The notes under the pieces: generated by a model | The model's database searches: none | What the model was told of the DNA's origin: nothing | What the model saw: the letters and a program-made list of their open reading frames with translations, nothing else | In this document: positions 1 through 7,631 of the stretch, piece by piece | How positions within the stretch are numbered: position 1 is the first letter of the stretch | Layout: each line of letters starts with the position of its first letter | Translations under genes and position numbers: made by a program | Assembly: GCF_001440545.1 (NCBI RefSeq) | Contig: NZ_LKHP01000014.1 | Location: forward strand, 1 to 45,966 | Direction: 5' to 3' | Source: Caloramator mitchellensis | GTDB lineage: Bacteria; Bacillota; Clostridia; Clostridiales; Caloramatoraceae | DNA: 45,966 nucleotides

Positions 1-55
1 CTACCGCCGACACAAAGTTCGGCACACTCGGATAATTTTCAATTAGAAGAATTTA
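1..55. other. Left-edge sequence beyond the EI stop; possible end of a repeat or inserted element
   Basis: These bases follow the stop of the EI gene and run off the window. The first 30 are visibly richer in G and C than the flanking DNA and hold a short inverted repeat (GCCGA at 7-11 against TCGGC at 19-23). A second one pairs GGATAAT at 30-36 with ATTATCC at 55-61, the latter overlapping the EI stop. The EI reading frame ends early here, so a foreign junction is possible. No coding sequence is recognisable in the part that is visible. Confidence 0.3.
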
Positions 56-1669
56 TTATCCATGTAATATTACTTTTTTAACTGTTAGAATAGATGGTGC
101 ACTCATGCTTAGTTCATCTATTCCGTAATCTATCAACAAGGGAATCAAATTTACATCAGAAGCCATCTCTCCACACATTCCTGCCCACTTTCCCTCTCTA
201 TGAGCATTATCTATAACCATTTTAATCAATCTCAATACAGCTGGATGAGATGGTTCATAAAGGTTTGATACTTTTTCATTCATTCTATCTACGGCAATTG
301 TGTATTGAATTAAGTCATTAGTTCCTATAGAGAAAAAGTTTACTTCCTTTGCTAATAAGTCTGAAATAATAGCAGCAGAAGGAATTTCAATCATAATCCC
401 TATTTCTATATTGTTGGATATATTATATCCTTGATTAACAACTTCATTTTTACATTCTTCCAATATTTTTTTAGCCTTTATTATTTCATCCTGGCTAGAT
501 ATCATTGGAAACATGATTTTTAAGTTCCCATAAAGGGAAGCTCTTAAGAGAGCCCGTAATTGTGATTTAAATAAATCTAACCTCTCAAAGCAAAGTCTTA
601 TGCCCCTTAAACCCATAAAGGGGTTCATTTCAGTTCCAACATCAATATATGATATTTTCTTATCCCCACCTATATCAAGAGTTCTAATTACTACAGGTTT
701 ATTATCCATCTTTTCTAAGACATACTTATAAGTTTCAAATTGTTCATCCTCTGTGGGGGGTGTTTCTCTATTCATAAATAAAAATTCCGTTCTGAAAAGT
801 CCTATACCATCAGCTCCATATTTTAATGCTATTTCAATCTCGTCCTTTGATGAAATATTGGCTGCGATTTCAATTCGCTTGCCATCTCTTGTTATTGCTT
901 CTTTATCTTTGTATATTAAAAGTTCATTTTTTAACTTGCTTTCTATTTCTACTTTTTCCTGATATTCATTTATTAACTTCTCATCTGGATTTATATAAAT
1001 TATGCCATTAACTCCGTCTAAAATTATAAAATCCCCTGTTTTCAATATCTCTGCAGCATTTTCAATTCCTGAAACTGCTGGAATCTCAAGAGCTCTTGCA
1101 ATAATAGCTGAATGGGATGTTTTCCCTCCAAGCTCAGTTATAAATCCCAAAACATATTCTCTTTTTAGTTGTGCAGTATCAGAAGGAGTTAAGTCCTTAG
1201 CAACAACAATACATCTTTCTTTCAAATCTTTTAAAAGATTCGAATCTTCTCCCTGCAATATCTTTATTACCCTATACCCTACATCTTTTATGTCTGCTGC
1301 TCTTTCCCTCATATATTCATTATCCATACTCAAAAAAATATTTTCGAAAATCTCGACTGTTTCTTTAATAGCATACTCTCCATTAATTCCCTCTTGTATT
1401 TTTCCTTCAATAGAACCTTTAAACTCTTCATCCTCTAAAATCATTAGATGTGCTTCAAATATCATGGCTCTTTCTTCACCAAAATTTTTTTCTGCATTTT
1501 CCTTTATTTCTGCTATTTCTTGCTTAGCTTTTTCTAGAGCTTTTTTGAATCTTAATAGTTCACTTTTAACATCTGTCACTTCATACTTTTCAATATCTTT
1601 TTTACCTTCCTTTAATACCAAAACCTTCCCAATTGCAATTCCAGTTGATGCTGCAACGCCTTTTAGCAT
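56..1669 (-). CDS. ptsI: PTS enzyme I (phosphoenolpyruvate-protein phosphotransferase), C-terminally short
   Basis: Enzyme I takes phosphate from phosphoenolpyruvate in the cytoplasm and passes it to HPr, starting the PTS relay. The swivelling-domain motif GGKTSHSAIIAR places the phosphorylated histidine at residue 186. The C-terminal PEP-binding barrel is recognisable, with ADGIGLFRTEFLF, RTLDIGGDK, GTNDLIQYTIAVDR and the catalytic-cysteine motif AGMCGEMASD. The protein is 537 residues, whereas family members are usually about 570. It stops soon after LSMSAPSIL, where relatives carry roughly 30-35 more residues of helix. The gene lies 12 bp after ptsH as the last gene of the fructose operon. 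Whether the short form is active is unknown; the catalytic residues are present. Confidence 0.95.
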   Translation of the reverse strand: MLKGVAASTGIAIGKVLVLKEGKKDIEKYEVTDVKSELLRFKKALEKAKQEIAEIKENAEKNFGEERAMIFEAHLMILEDEEFKGSIEGKIQEGINGEYAIKETVEIFENIFLSMDNEYMRERAADIKDVGYRVIKILQGEDSNLLKDLKERCIVVAKDLTPSDTAQLKREYVLGFITELGGKTSHSAIIARALEIPAVSGIENAAEILKTGDFIILDGVNGIIYINPDEKLINEYQEKVEIESKLKNELLIYKDKEAITRDGKRIEIAANISSKDEIEIALKYGADGIGLFRTEFLFMNRETPPTEDEQFETYKYVLEKMDNKPVVIRTLDIGGDKKISYIDVGTEMNPFMGLRGIRLCFERLDLFKSQLRALLRASLYGNLKIMFPMISSQDEIIKAKKILEECKNEVVNQGYNISNNIEIGIMIEIPSAAIISDLLAKEVNFFSIGTNDLIQYTIAVDRMNEKVSNLYEPSHPAVLRLIKMVIDNAHREGKWAGMCGEMASDVNLIPLLIDYGIDELSMSAPSILTVKKVILHG

Positions 1670-1681
1670 TTCTATCGCTCC

Positions 1682-1942
1682 TTATTCAGTAAAAGTTGAA
1701 ATTAGATTTACTATACTATTTATTGCATCATCTTCGTCGTCACCTATTGCTTTTATAATTATTTCATCTCCCTTTGCAACACCTAACGCCAAAACATTTA
1801 ATATACTCTTTGCATTTGCAATTTTTTCATTTTTTGTTATAGTTATATCTGATTTATACTTATTAGCTTCCTTAACAAGCATACTTGCAGGTCTTGCATG
1901 AAGTCCAGTTGGATTATCTATTATAAATTTTCTTTCTACCAT
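1682..1942 (-). CDS. ptsH: Phosphocarrier protein HPr
   Basis: HPr carries phosphate from enzyme I to EIIA. Starting at the ATG at 1942 gives 86 residues and puts the active histidine exactly at position 15 (PTGLHARPAS) and the regulatory serine exactly at 46 (AKSILNVLALG), the standard HPr numbering. An upstream in-frame TTG would start inside the ribosome site, so it is rejected; GGAGGG lies seven bases before the ATG. Ser46 suggests the protein can also serve HPr kinase and CcpA-type carbon control, so it looks like a general HPr and not a fructose-only FPr. It sits between EIIBC and enzyme I in the fru operon. Confidence 0.96.
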   Translation of the reverse strand: MVERKFIIDNPTGLHARPASMLVKEANKYKSDITITKNEKIANAKSILNVLALGVAKGDEIIIKAIGDDEDDAINSIVNLISTFTE

Positions 1943-2005
1943 TTTATGTCCCTCCAAATCCTTTTACAATTTAAAAGGCAGGGGCTGCCTGCCTTTTATT
2001 TTGCT

Positions 2006-3364
2006 CTATCTTTTTGGTTTAAGTGCTGAAATCATAAGGCCTGTAACAATTGTTCCAATTATAATTGCTAAAGTGTAAAGCAAGAGTCCTCCAACTGCAT
2101 TTGGTATTGGCAATACAAAAATTCCGCCATGAGGAACAGCAAGTGTGCACTTAAATGCCATTGAAAGTGCTCCAGTTACTGCAGAACCAACCATAATTGA
2201 TGGTATAATTCTTAGAGGGTCAGCTGCTGCAAATGGGATTGCTCCTTCTGTAATAAATGAAATTCCTAAGAAGAATGCTGCTTTTCCTGCTTCTTTTTCT
2301 TCTACTGTAAATTTATCCTTTGCAAGTATTGTTGCAAGAGCAACACCTAATGGAGGAGTCATACCTGCTGCCATAACTGCCGCCATAATCATTGAAGGTT
2401 GTCCAGCAGCTAAAGTTGAAACTGCAAATGTATAAGCTGCCTTGTTAACAGGTCCTCCCATATCAAAAGCCATCATAAGTCCAAGAACAATTCCAAGTGT
2501 AATAGCACTACCGCCGCTCATGTTCTTGAGCCAGTTAGCCATTGCTGTATTAATTGCTGATACTGGACCGCCAATTATATAAATCATACCTAGTCCAACT
2601 ATTGCTGTTGAAAGTAATGGTAATATAAGAACTGGCATCAATCCTTCCATAGTCTTTGGAAGTTTTATTACTTTCTTTAGCCAAGCAGCAACATATCCTG
2701 CTGCAAAACCTGCTATAATACCACCTAAGAAACCTGCCCCAAGTTTTCCAGCAAGAACACCGCCAACCATACCAGGAACTAAACCTGGTCTATCAGCGAT
2801 TGAAAATGCTATATAACCTGCAAGAATAGGAACCATCAATGAAAAGGCACCACCGCCGCCGATATCCATAAGTGCTGCAGCCAATGTTCCTTTTTGTTCA
2901 AATGCCTTAATACCAAATACAAATGAAAGTGCGATTAAAATACCACCTGCAACTACAAATGGAATCATGTAAGATACGCCAGTCATTAAATGTTTGTAAG
3001 CACCTGTTAACTTTTGTTTAGATTCATTCTTAGCATCAAAAACCTTATCTACATACTCTTTCTTTTGCATTGCCATTGCCTTCTGAATTAAGCTCTTAGC
3101 ATCCTTTATTGCATCCTTAACACTTGATCTGACGATTGGAAGATTAGAAAATTTTTCCTCCTCTACCTTGGTATCGACTGCTAAAATGACTGCATGTGCT
3201 TCTCTTAAGTCCTTTTCTGTGATTTCATTTTCTGCTCCTACAGAACCCCTTGTTTCAACCTTTATGTCTACTCCGAGTTCCTTTGCAGCAATTTGTAACG
3301 CCTCTGCTGCCATGTAGGTATGAGCTATACCTGTAGGGCAGGAGGTTACTGCTAAAATTTTCAT
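2006..3364 (-). CDS. fruA: PTS fructose transporter subunit EIIBC
   Basis: This membrane permease imports fructose and phosphorylates it to fructose-1-phosphate. Residues 1 to about 100 are the cytoplasmic IIB domain, with the phosphocysteine at position 9 in VTSCPTGIAHT. A basic linker follows, and then the hydrophobic IIC domain from about residue 125 to 452, beginning HLMTGVSYMIPFVVAGGI, with many membrane helices and the loop GLMMAFDMGGPVNKAAY typical of the fructose family. There is no fused IIA domain; that is the separate upstream gene. A GGGGG Shine-Dalgarno precedes the ATG. The IIB-IIC order and the neighbouring fruK make fructose the likely substrate rather than mannitol. Confidence 0.94.
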   Translation of the reverse strand: MKILAVTSCPTGIAHTYMAAEALQIAAKELGVDIKVETRGSVGAENEITEKDLREAHAVILAVDTKVEEEKFSNLPIVRSSVKDAIKDAKSLIQKAMAMQKKEYVDKVFDAKNESKQKLTGAYKHLMTGVSYMIPFVVAGGILIALSFVFGIKAFEQKGTLAAALMDIGGGGAFSLMVPILAGYIAFSIADRPGLVPGMVGGVLAGKLGAGFLGGIIAGFAAGYVAAWLKKVIKLPKTMEGLMPVLILPLLSTAIVGLGMIYIIGGPVSAINTAMANWLKNMSGGSAITLGIVLGLMMAFDMGGPVNKAAYTFAVSTLAAGQPSMIMAAVMAAGMTPPLGVALATILAKDKFTVEEKEAGKAAFFLGISFITEGAIPFAAADPLRIIPSIMVGSAVTGALSMAFKCTLAVPHGGIFVLPIPNAVGGLLLYTLAIIIGTIVTGLMISALKPKR

Positions 3365-3391
3365 AGTTTGAATCCCCCTTTTTATTTTAAT

Positions 3392-3835
3392 TTAATTAAA
3401 AGCATTGACAACTTCTTCAAAAGTCATAGCATTTAATAATCTTTGTCGGACATCCTCATGCATCAATTTTCGAGAAACATAACTTAGTATTTGAAGGTGT
3501 GTATCTGATGATTCTTCTGGCACAGAAATTAAAAAGAAAATATGTGCAGGCTTCCCATCCAATGAGTCGAAATCTATGCCTTCCTTTGATATACCAAATG
3601 TTAAGCATGGTTCTATTACCGATGAATCTTTGCCATGTGGTATAGCAATCCCCATCCCAATACCTGTTGAAAATTCTTCCTCTCTTTTCAGAACAGCTTT
3701 AATAAATGCTTCTTTGTTTTTTAGCTTCCCATCATTGTCCAAAATAGATATTAACTCCTCTAAAACATCTGCTTTTGTTTTTGCCTTTAAGTTAAAGCTC
3801 ATTCTGTTTTCAGAAAACATTGTTTTAATTTCCAA
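3392..3835 (-). CDS. PTS fructose subunit EIIA
   Basis: This cytoplasmic IIA protein passes phosphate from HPr to the IIB domain. The active histidine is residue 67 in MGIAIPHGKDSSV when counted from a TTG start at 3835. I prefer that start because AAAGGTGG ends eight bases before it. A longer reading from a TTG at 3853 would place the ribosome site inside the gene and overlap fruK. With the TTG at 3835 the gene begins two bases after the fruK stop codon begins, so the two genes are tightly coupled. Length (147 residues) is normal for a stand-alone IIA of the fructose/mannitol type. Confidence 0.92.
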   Translation of the reverse strand: MEIKTMFSENRMSFNLKAKTKADVLEELISILDNDGKLKNKEAFIKAVLKREEEFSTGIGMGIAIPHGKDSSVIEPCLTFGISKEGIDFDSLDGKPAHIFFLISVPEESSDTHLQILSYVSRKLMHEDVRQRLLNAMTFEEVVNAFN

Positions 3836-3836
3836 T

Positions 3837-4766
3837 TTACATCCACCTTTCAATACTTACTTTTTTCATAAGTTCATCTACGTTCTCTCTACTAGGAGCT
3901 TTTGTTCCCTCTTCAATAATAGCAGCTGTAGCAGAAGAAACTGCTAATTTAAAAATTTCTTTATCCTCCATATATTTAGAAATGCCAAATGATATGGCAG
4001 CTACCATAGAATCCCCAGCTCCTACAGTGCTCTTTACTTCAACCCTTTGTGGCTTTGCATAAAAAACTTCATCCTCTATAATATAAAAAGCCCCCTTGTT
4101 TCCCATTGAAATTATTACTTTTTTTACCCCTTGTTTTATTATTTCCCTTCCAACAGAAACTATTGAATTAAAATCATCATCAAATTCATAAATCATTCTT
4201 AGCTCATTAATATTAGGTTTGACTATATCCGGCTTTGCCGCCAAACCATTTTTAAGTGCTTCACCATCAGCATCTAATATTATGATGGCCCCTTTTTCTT
4301 TTAGAATATTTATAAGGTTCATGTAAACATCATTATCAACACCCGCAGGAAGACTTCCTGATAGAACAAATATATCTCCTTCTCTGGCATAGCTTCTAAG
4401 TTTGCTTAAAAGTTCTTCTAAATCTTCAGGAGTAATAGAAAATCCCCTTTGGTTTATATCAGTATATATATTAGCCTTAGTTTCAACTATCTTAATGTTT
4501 GTCCTTGTTTCACCTGCTACAAAAACAAGATCATTCTTTATCCCCATAGAATTTAAACATTTAATAAACTTATCCTTGTTTTCATCACCTATAAAACCTA
4601 GAGCAATGCTCTCTCCACCAAGAGATTTTATAACCTTCGAGACATTTATCCCTTTACCACCTATGTCCATTATACTCTTTACACTTCTATTTACATGCCC
4701 CTTTATCAATTCATCCAAATAGATTGTCTTATCAAAAGCAGGGTTTAGCGTTACCGTATAAATCAA
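3837..4766 (-). CDS. fruK: 1-phosphofructokinase
   Basis: FruK phosphorylates fructose-1-phosphate to fructose-1,6-bisphosphate, feeding PTS fructose into glycolysis. It is a PfkB-family kinase: it has the N-terminal MIYTVTLNPAFDKTIYL, the GGKGINVSKVIKSLGG substrate-site motif, and the C-terminal VGAGDSMVAAISFG motif with the catalytic aspartate. I start it at the TTG at 4766, which gives the usual family N-terminus and lies eight bases after AGGTGG. A GTG at 4778 is inside that ribosome site. The gene follows fruR and is coupled to the EIIA gene. About 309 residues is standard length. Confidence 0.95.
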   Translation of the reverse strand: MIYTVTLNPAFDKTIYLDELIKGHVNRSVKSIMDIGGKGINVSKVIKSLGGESIALGFIGDENKDKFIKCLNSMGIKNDLVFVAGETRTNIKIVETKANIYTDINQRGFSITPEDLEELLSKLRSYAREGDIFVLSGSLPAGVDNDVYMNLINILKEKGAIIILDADGEALKNGLAAKPDIVKPNINELRMIYEFDDDFNSIVSVGREIIKQGVKKVIISMGNKGAFYIIEDEVFYAKPQRVEVKSTVGAGDSMVAAISFGISKYMEDKEIFKLAVSSATAAIIEEGTKAPSRENVDELMKKVSIERWM

Positions 4767-4780
4767 ACTATCTACCACCT

Positions 4781-5536
4781 TTATTCTGTAATAACTTCAA
4801 CACCTAATCTACTTAATTTATTTTTTTCATCATCTTCAATCTGATTTGTAACGATATAGTTTATTCTTGAAACTGGACAGATAAGTGAGAATGTAACTTC
4901 ATTGAACTTTGAGTTATCTACTACAAGACAAACTTCCTTAGCATTTTCAATCATTGCTTTTTTAACGTTTGCTTCCTGCGAGTTAGGTGTTGTAACCCCA
5001 TATTTAATAGAAACACCGTTTGCACCTATAAAGGCCTTGTCCACTCTAAATTGCCTAAGAGTATTCTCAGCAACAAAGCCAACCATAGCCTTTGTTTTTG
5101 GTCTAATTGTTCCTCCTGTTACAATCACTTCAATGTCATCTCTGTTTGAAAGTTCACTTGCAAGATTAACTGAATTTGTTATTATAGTAATATTTTTGGC
5201 AGTAATATATCTTGCAATATATTGTGTAGTTGTTCCAGCATCTAAAATAATTGTATCTCCATCTTTTATCAATTTTGCAGCAATCTTACCAATATAATCT
5301 TTTTCAAACAAATATTTATCCTGTTTTTCTATAAATGAAGGTTCAAAATTTGTATTTAGTGTATTTACAGCACCTCCATGGGTTCTTATTATTGTTCCCA
5401 TGGTTTCAAGTTCATTCAAGTCACGCCTTATAGTCGATTCTGAAACATTAAAAGTCTTTGCAAGCTCAGAAACTTTTACGCTTTGTCCACTTTTTATCAT
5501 CTCAGCAATCTTATTTTTTCTCTCTTCTGCAAACAT
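4781..5536 (-). CDS. fruR: DeoR-family transcriptional repressor of the fructose operon
   Basis: This is a DNA-binding regulator that responds to a sugar phosphate. Residues 1-55 form the DeoR helix-turn-helix (MFAEERKNKIAEMI, then VSELAKTFNVSESTIRRDLNELE). The rest is the DeoR sensor domain, with DAGTTTQYIARYI and VDNSKFNEVTFSLICP. It is first in the operon with fruK, EIIA, EIIBC, HPr and enzyme I, so autoregulation with fructose-1-phosphate as inducer is the natural inference, by analogy with known FruR proteins. The likely binding sites are the phased GCTCATTT repeats immediately upstream. 251 residues is usual for the family. Confidence 0.93.
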   Translation of the reverse strand: MFAEERKNKIAEMIKSGQSVKVSELAKTFNVSESTIRRDLNELETMGTIIRTHGGAVNTLNTNFEPSFIEKQDKYLFEKDYIGKIAAKLIKDGDTIILDAGTTTQYIARYITAKNITIITNSVNLASELSNRDDIEVIVTGGTIRPKTKAMVGFVAENTLRQFRVDKAFIGANGVSIKYGVTTPNSQEANVKKAMIENAKEVCLVVDNSKFNEVTFSLICPVSRINYIVTNQIEDDEKNKLSRLGVEVITE

Positions 5537-5548
5537 TTAATCACCCTA

Positions 5549-5598
5549 TCTCACTTTTGCTCATTTCAGTAATTATTTATGCTCATTTTTGCTCATTT
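5549..5598 (-). promoter_or_regulatory. Phased operator repeats for the fru repressor
   Basis: GCTCATTT occurs at 5559-5566, 5581-5588 and 5591-5598, and a variant TCTCACTT at 5549-5556. They form two pairs; within each pair the starts are 10 bp apart, and the pairs are 32 bp apart, so all face about the same side of the helix. On the coding strand the unit reads AAATGAGC. They lie just downstream of the predicted start of transcription and upstream of fruR, as expected for a DeoR-type repressor. Binding by FruR is inferred. Confidence 0.7.
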
Positions 5599-5610
5599 AT
5601 GATTAATTAA

Positions 5611-5639
5611 ATTATAAATTGTCAAAAAATTTTTGTCAA
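5611..5639 (-). promoter_or_regulatory. Consensus vegetative promoter of the fru operon
   Basis: Reading the minus strand, TTGACA (5639-5634) and TATAAT (5616-5611) are separated by exactly 17 bp, a perfect consensus match. Transcription should start near 5604 and enter the operator repeats almost at once. A strong core promoter with downstream repressor sites suggests control mainly by release of repression. Confidence 0.85.
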
Positions 5640-5641
5640 GT

Positions 5642-5670
5642 AAAAAAACACGTCTTTTTTAAAAGACGTG
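5642..5670 (-). terminator. Rho-independent terminator after the hydrogenase locus
   Basis: A perfect 10-bp stem (CACGTCTTTT at 5649-5658 with AAAAGACGTG at 5661-5670) is followed on the minus strand by seven T. It lies ten bases beyond the stop of the large-subunit gene and upstream of the fru promoter, so it insulates the two operons. Confidence 0.88.
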
Positions 5671-5679
5671 CTTTTAATA

Positions 5680-6948
5680 TTAATGCGTTGCACAAGATAC
5701 ATATGGGTCAAAGCTTCTGACTATTCTTCCGACTTCGGCAACATCATCCATTTTATCTACTCTTGTTCTTATTAATGCCCTTTCAACTATCCCATATGAA
5801 TTATCATCTCGAGGAGATAAATTCCATGGGGAGGGCGTTATAATGTCGTAATCTTCTATTGTTTTATTTTCAATCTTAACATAGTGCATTAATGCTCCTC
5901 GCGTCGTATCTGTCAGACCTAGACCATCTGCAAAGTTAGGAATATTATACTCCCTTTTTTCAGTTGCCAACTCTATCCTGTTTAAAAGTTCATTCATTAT
6001 TTCTAGAATCTTTTTTGTTTCAAGACTTCTTGCTACAATTCTATCCATTGTTGAATTGCCTCCTTTGTATTCGCCGCTTAGGACCATTCTTGCAAGGGGG
6101 CCCACCTCCATGGCCTTATTATTATACCTCGGCGATTTTACAAAGGAATATGCGTCAGGTTTATTAACGTCTGCTATTACTTCTCCATTTCTATTGACAT
6201 ACCATGAATATTTAATGTTTTCTTTTATTCTATCTACATTTAACTTATCTTTAACTCCCTCTATAATTACTGATGGTTTTACATAGTAATAATCATCATA
6301 ATAATTAGAAATTATCCTTGCATCCTCTAATAAAAATTCATCTACAAACATAATCAGTTTTTTAACAATAGATTTTAACTCCTCTATTTTATATGCGTCC
6401 AAGATTATATTAACCATTCCAGGCAATGTCCCATGATTGTGTGGAGCTTTTCCCCCTAGAACTGCTAGTCCTTCATGGGCAAGTTTACTAAATTCTATGC
6501 TCCTAAAATAATCACTTGCTATCTTGTTGTTTATTTCAAATGGAAGCCTATAATCTGAATGGCATCTCCTATCTAAAGGACTTACTCCTTCAATTTTAAC
6601 GTAATCTGGAACTGTAAAAAAATAAAAATGCCTTATATGGTTTTGTATTATATCAAATGCATGGATTAAATCTCTGATGAATATTGTATTTGGATTTGGG
6701 ACTATGTTTAGTGCATCCTCAAGGGCAAGAGATGAAGCTATTGAGTGTGCTGCTGAACAGATACCACAGATTCTTTCAGTTATAAAGATTGCATCAAGAG
6801 GTGCTCTTCCTTTAAGAATCTTTTCAAAACCTCTAAAAAGATTACCATGTGTTTTAGCATCAATTATTCTATTATCATTAACCTCGACTTCAATACCCAA
6901 AAATCCACTTATTCTAGTTATTGGATCTATATTTATAACCCTTCCCAT
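5680..6948 (-). CDS. [NiFe] hydrogenase large subunit with a Ni-ligand Cys replaced by Tyr
   Basis: The large subunit normally holds the Ni-Fe(CN)2(CO) site that splits or makes hydrogen. The N-terminal motif is intact: ERICGICSAAH, with C61, C64 and H68. The C-terminal motif should read DPCxxC but here is FDPYVSCATH, with Tyr at 416, Cys at 419 and His at 422. The codon is TAT where a cysteine TGT is expected, one base apart. The protein stops right after the histidine, so there is no C-terminal peptide for a maturation protease to remove, and no protease or hyp gene is nearby. At 422 residues it is short for the family. GGAGG precedes the ATG. With the broken small subunit next door, it is probably catalytically dead. 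Family identity is firm; loss of activity is inferred. Confidence 0.9.
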   Translation of the reverse strand: MGRVINIDPITRISGFLGIEVEVNDNRIIDAKTHGNLFRGFEKILKGRAPLDAIFITERICGICSAAHSIASSLALEDALNIVPNPNTIFIRDLIHAFDIIQNHIRHFYFFTVPDYVKIEGVSPLDRRCHSDYRLPFEINNKIASDYFRSIEFSKLAHEGLAVLGGKAPHNHGTLPGMVNIILDAYKIEELKSIVKKLIMFVDEFLLEDARIISNYYDDYYYVKPSVIIEGVKDKLNVDRIKENIKYSWYVNRNGEVIADVNKPDAYSFVKSPRYNNKAMEVGPLARMVLSGEYKGGNSTMDRIVARSLETKKILEIMNELLNRIELATEKREYNIPNFADGLGLTDTTRGALMHYVKIENKTIEDYDIITPSPWNLSPRDDNSYGIVERALIRTRVDKMDDVAEVGRIVRSFDPYVSCATH

Positions 6949-6957
6949 CTTGTCCTC

Positions 6958-7610
6958 CTATACCCTTACAAATGGTTCCATTCCGTCAGGGAAATGAGAA
7001 TTTGCACATCCAATGCAGGGTGCATTATCACCTATAGGCCAATTAACGTAACTATTCCACTTTCTGGTAGGGCAATCAGTTCTCGTAACTAGACCTCTGC
7101 ATTCCAACCTAAACATACAACTTGTTTCTCCTGTATTATTGGCAAATATTCTATTGTTAAAATATGTCCTTCTTGGACAAAAATCATGAATTGTCAAACC
7201 TCTGCTGCTTGCTTAATGGCCTCTAAAGCAGTTATTTTCCTTCCTTTATAATTAGCAATTACATTGAAAAATCCATCTTGCCTTGTTGCTATAGCCCCCT
7301 CAACAACCAAAATAAAATCCTTCTCCATTGCCTTTAAAAACAATTCAAAGGCTCCTTCACCTTCACAAGTCATTATGCTATTGCTGTATTCTAAATTAAT
7401 CATCTCACTAAGTAAATACCCTAAATCGGGGTTTTTGCCATTCATAAGTGAAATCGTGTTTCCAAAACACCCCGTAGCTTCTATCCAAATAACATTTATC
7501 TTTTTTCTTCTACCGGTCTTTATTGCATTAACTGCTTCCATTGCTATATAATGAGCCATGTTATTCTTATTACTTAAAACTTCATTATAACAACCTAAAT
7601 TGTCCCTCAA
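6958..7610 (-). pseudogene. [NiFe] hydrogenase small subunit, internal deletion with frameshift
   Basis: Two fragments in different frames belong to one small subunit. The first (7194-7610, 138 residues from a TTG start after GGGGG) carries the N-terminal cluster motif WIEATGCFGNTISLMNG and VEGAIATRQDG, and ends at TGA after EAIKQAAEV. The second (6958-7197) begins LTIHDFCPRRTYF and carries the distal and medial cluster cysteines: ETSCMFRLECRG, TRTDCPTRKWN and APCIGCANSHFPDGMEPF. In intact relatives about 70 residues separate these parts and include the proximal-cluster cysteines in GTC and PGC motifs; these are missing. The junction is near 7197. The two pieces overlap by 4 bases, so a coupled split gene is formally possible, but the missing cluster ligands make a defective gene more likely. 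Confidence 0.82.
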
Positions 7611-7631
7611 AATTTATCCCCCTAAAAATTA

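Noticed and set aside
1002-1901. Long plus-strand frame opposite ptsI and ptsH
   Set aside because: It is antisense to two clearly conserved genes, has no ribosome site, and its hydrophobic, serine-rich composition is what an AT-rich gene gives in the opposite frame.
5549-5598. CRISPR-like or satellite repeat
   Set aside because: The GCTCATTT units are too short and unevenly spaced for an array; their place just after a promoter fits operators.
6958-7197. Treating the C-terminal small-subunit piece as a separate intact gene
   Set aside because: The 4-bp overlap would allow coupling, but the piece has no ribosome site of its own, and the proximal-cluster ligands are missing from both pieces.
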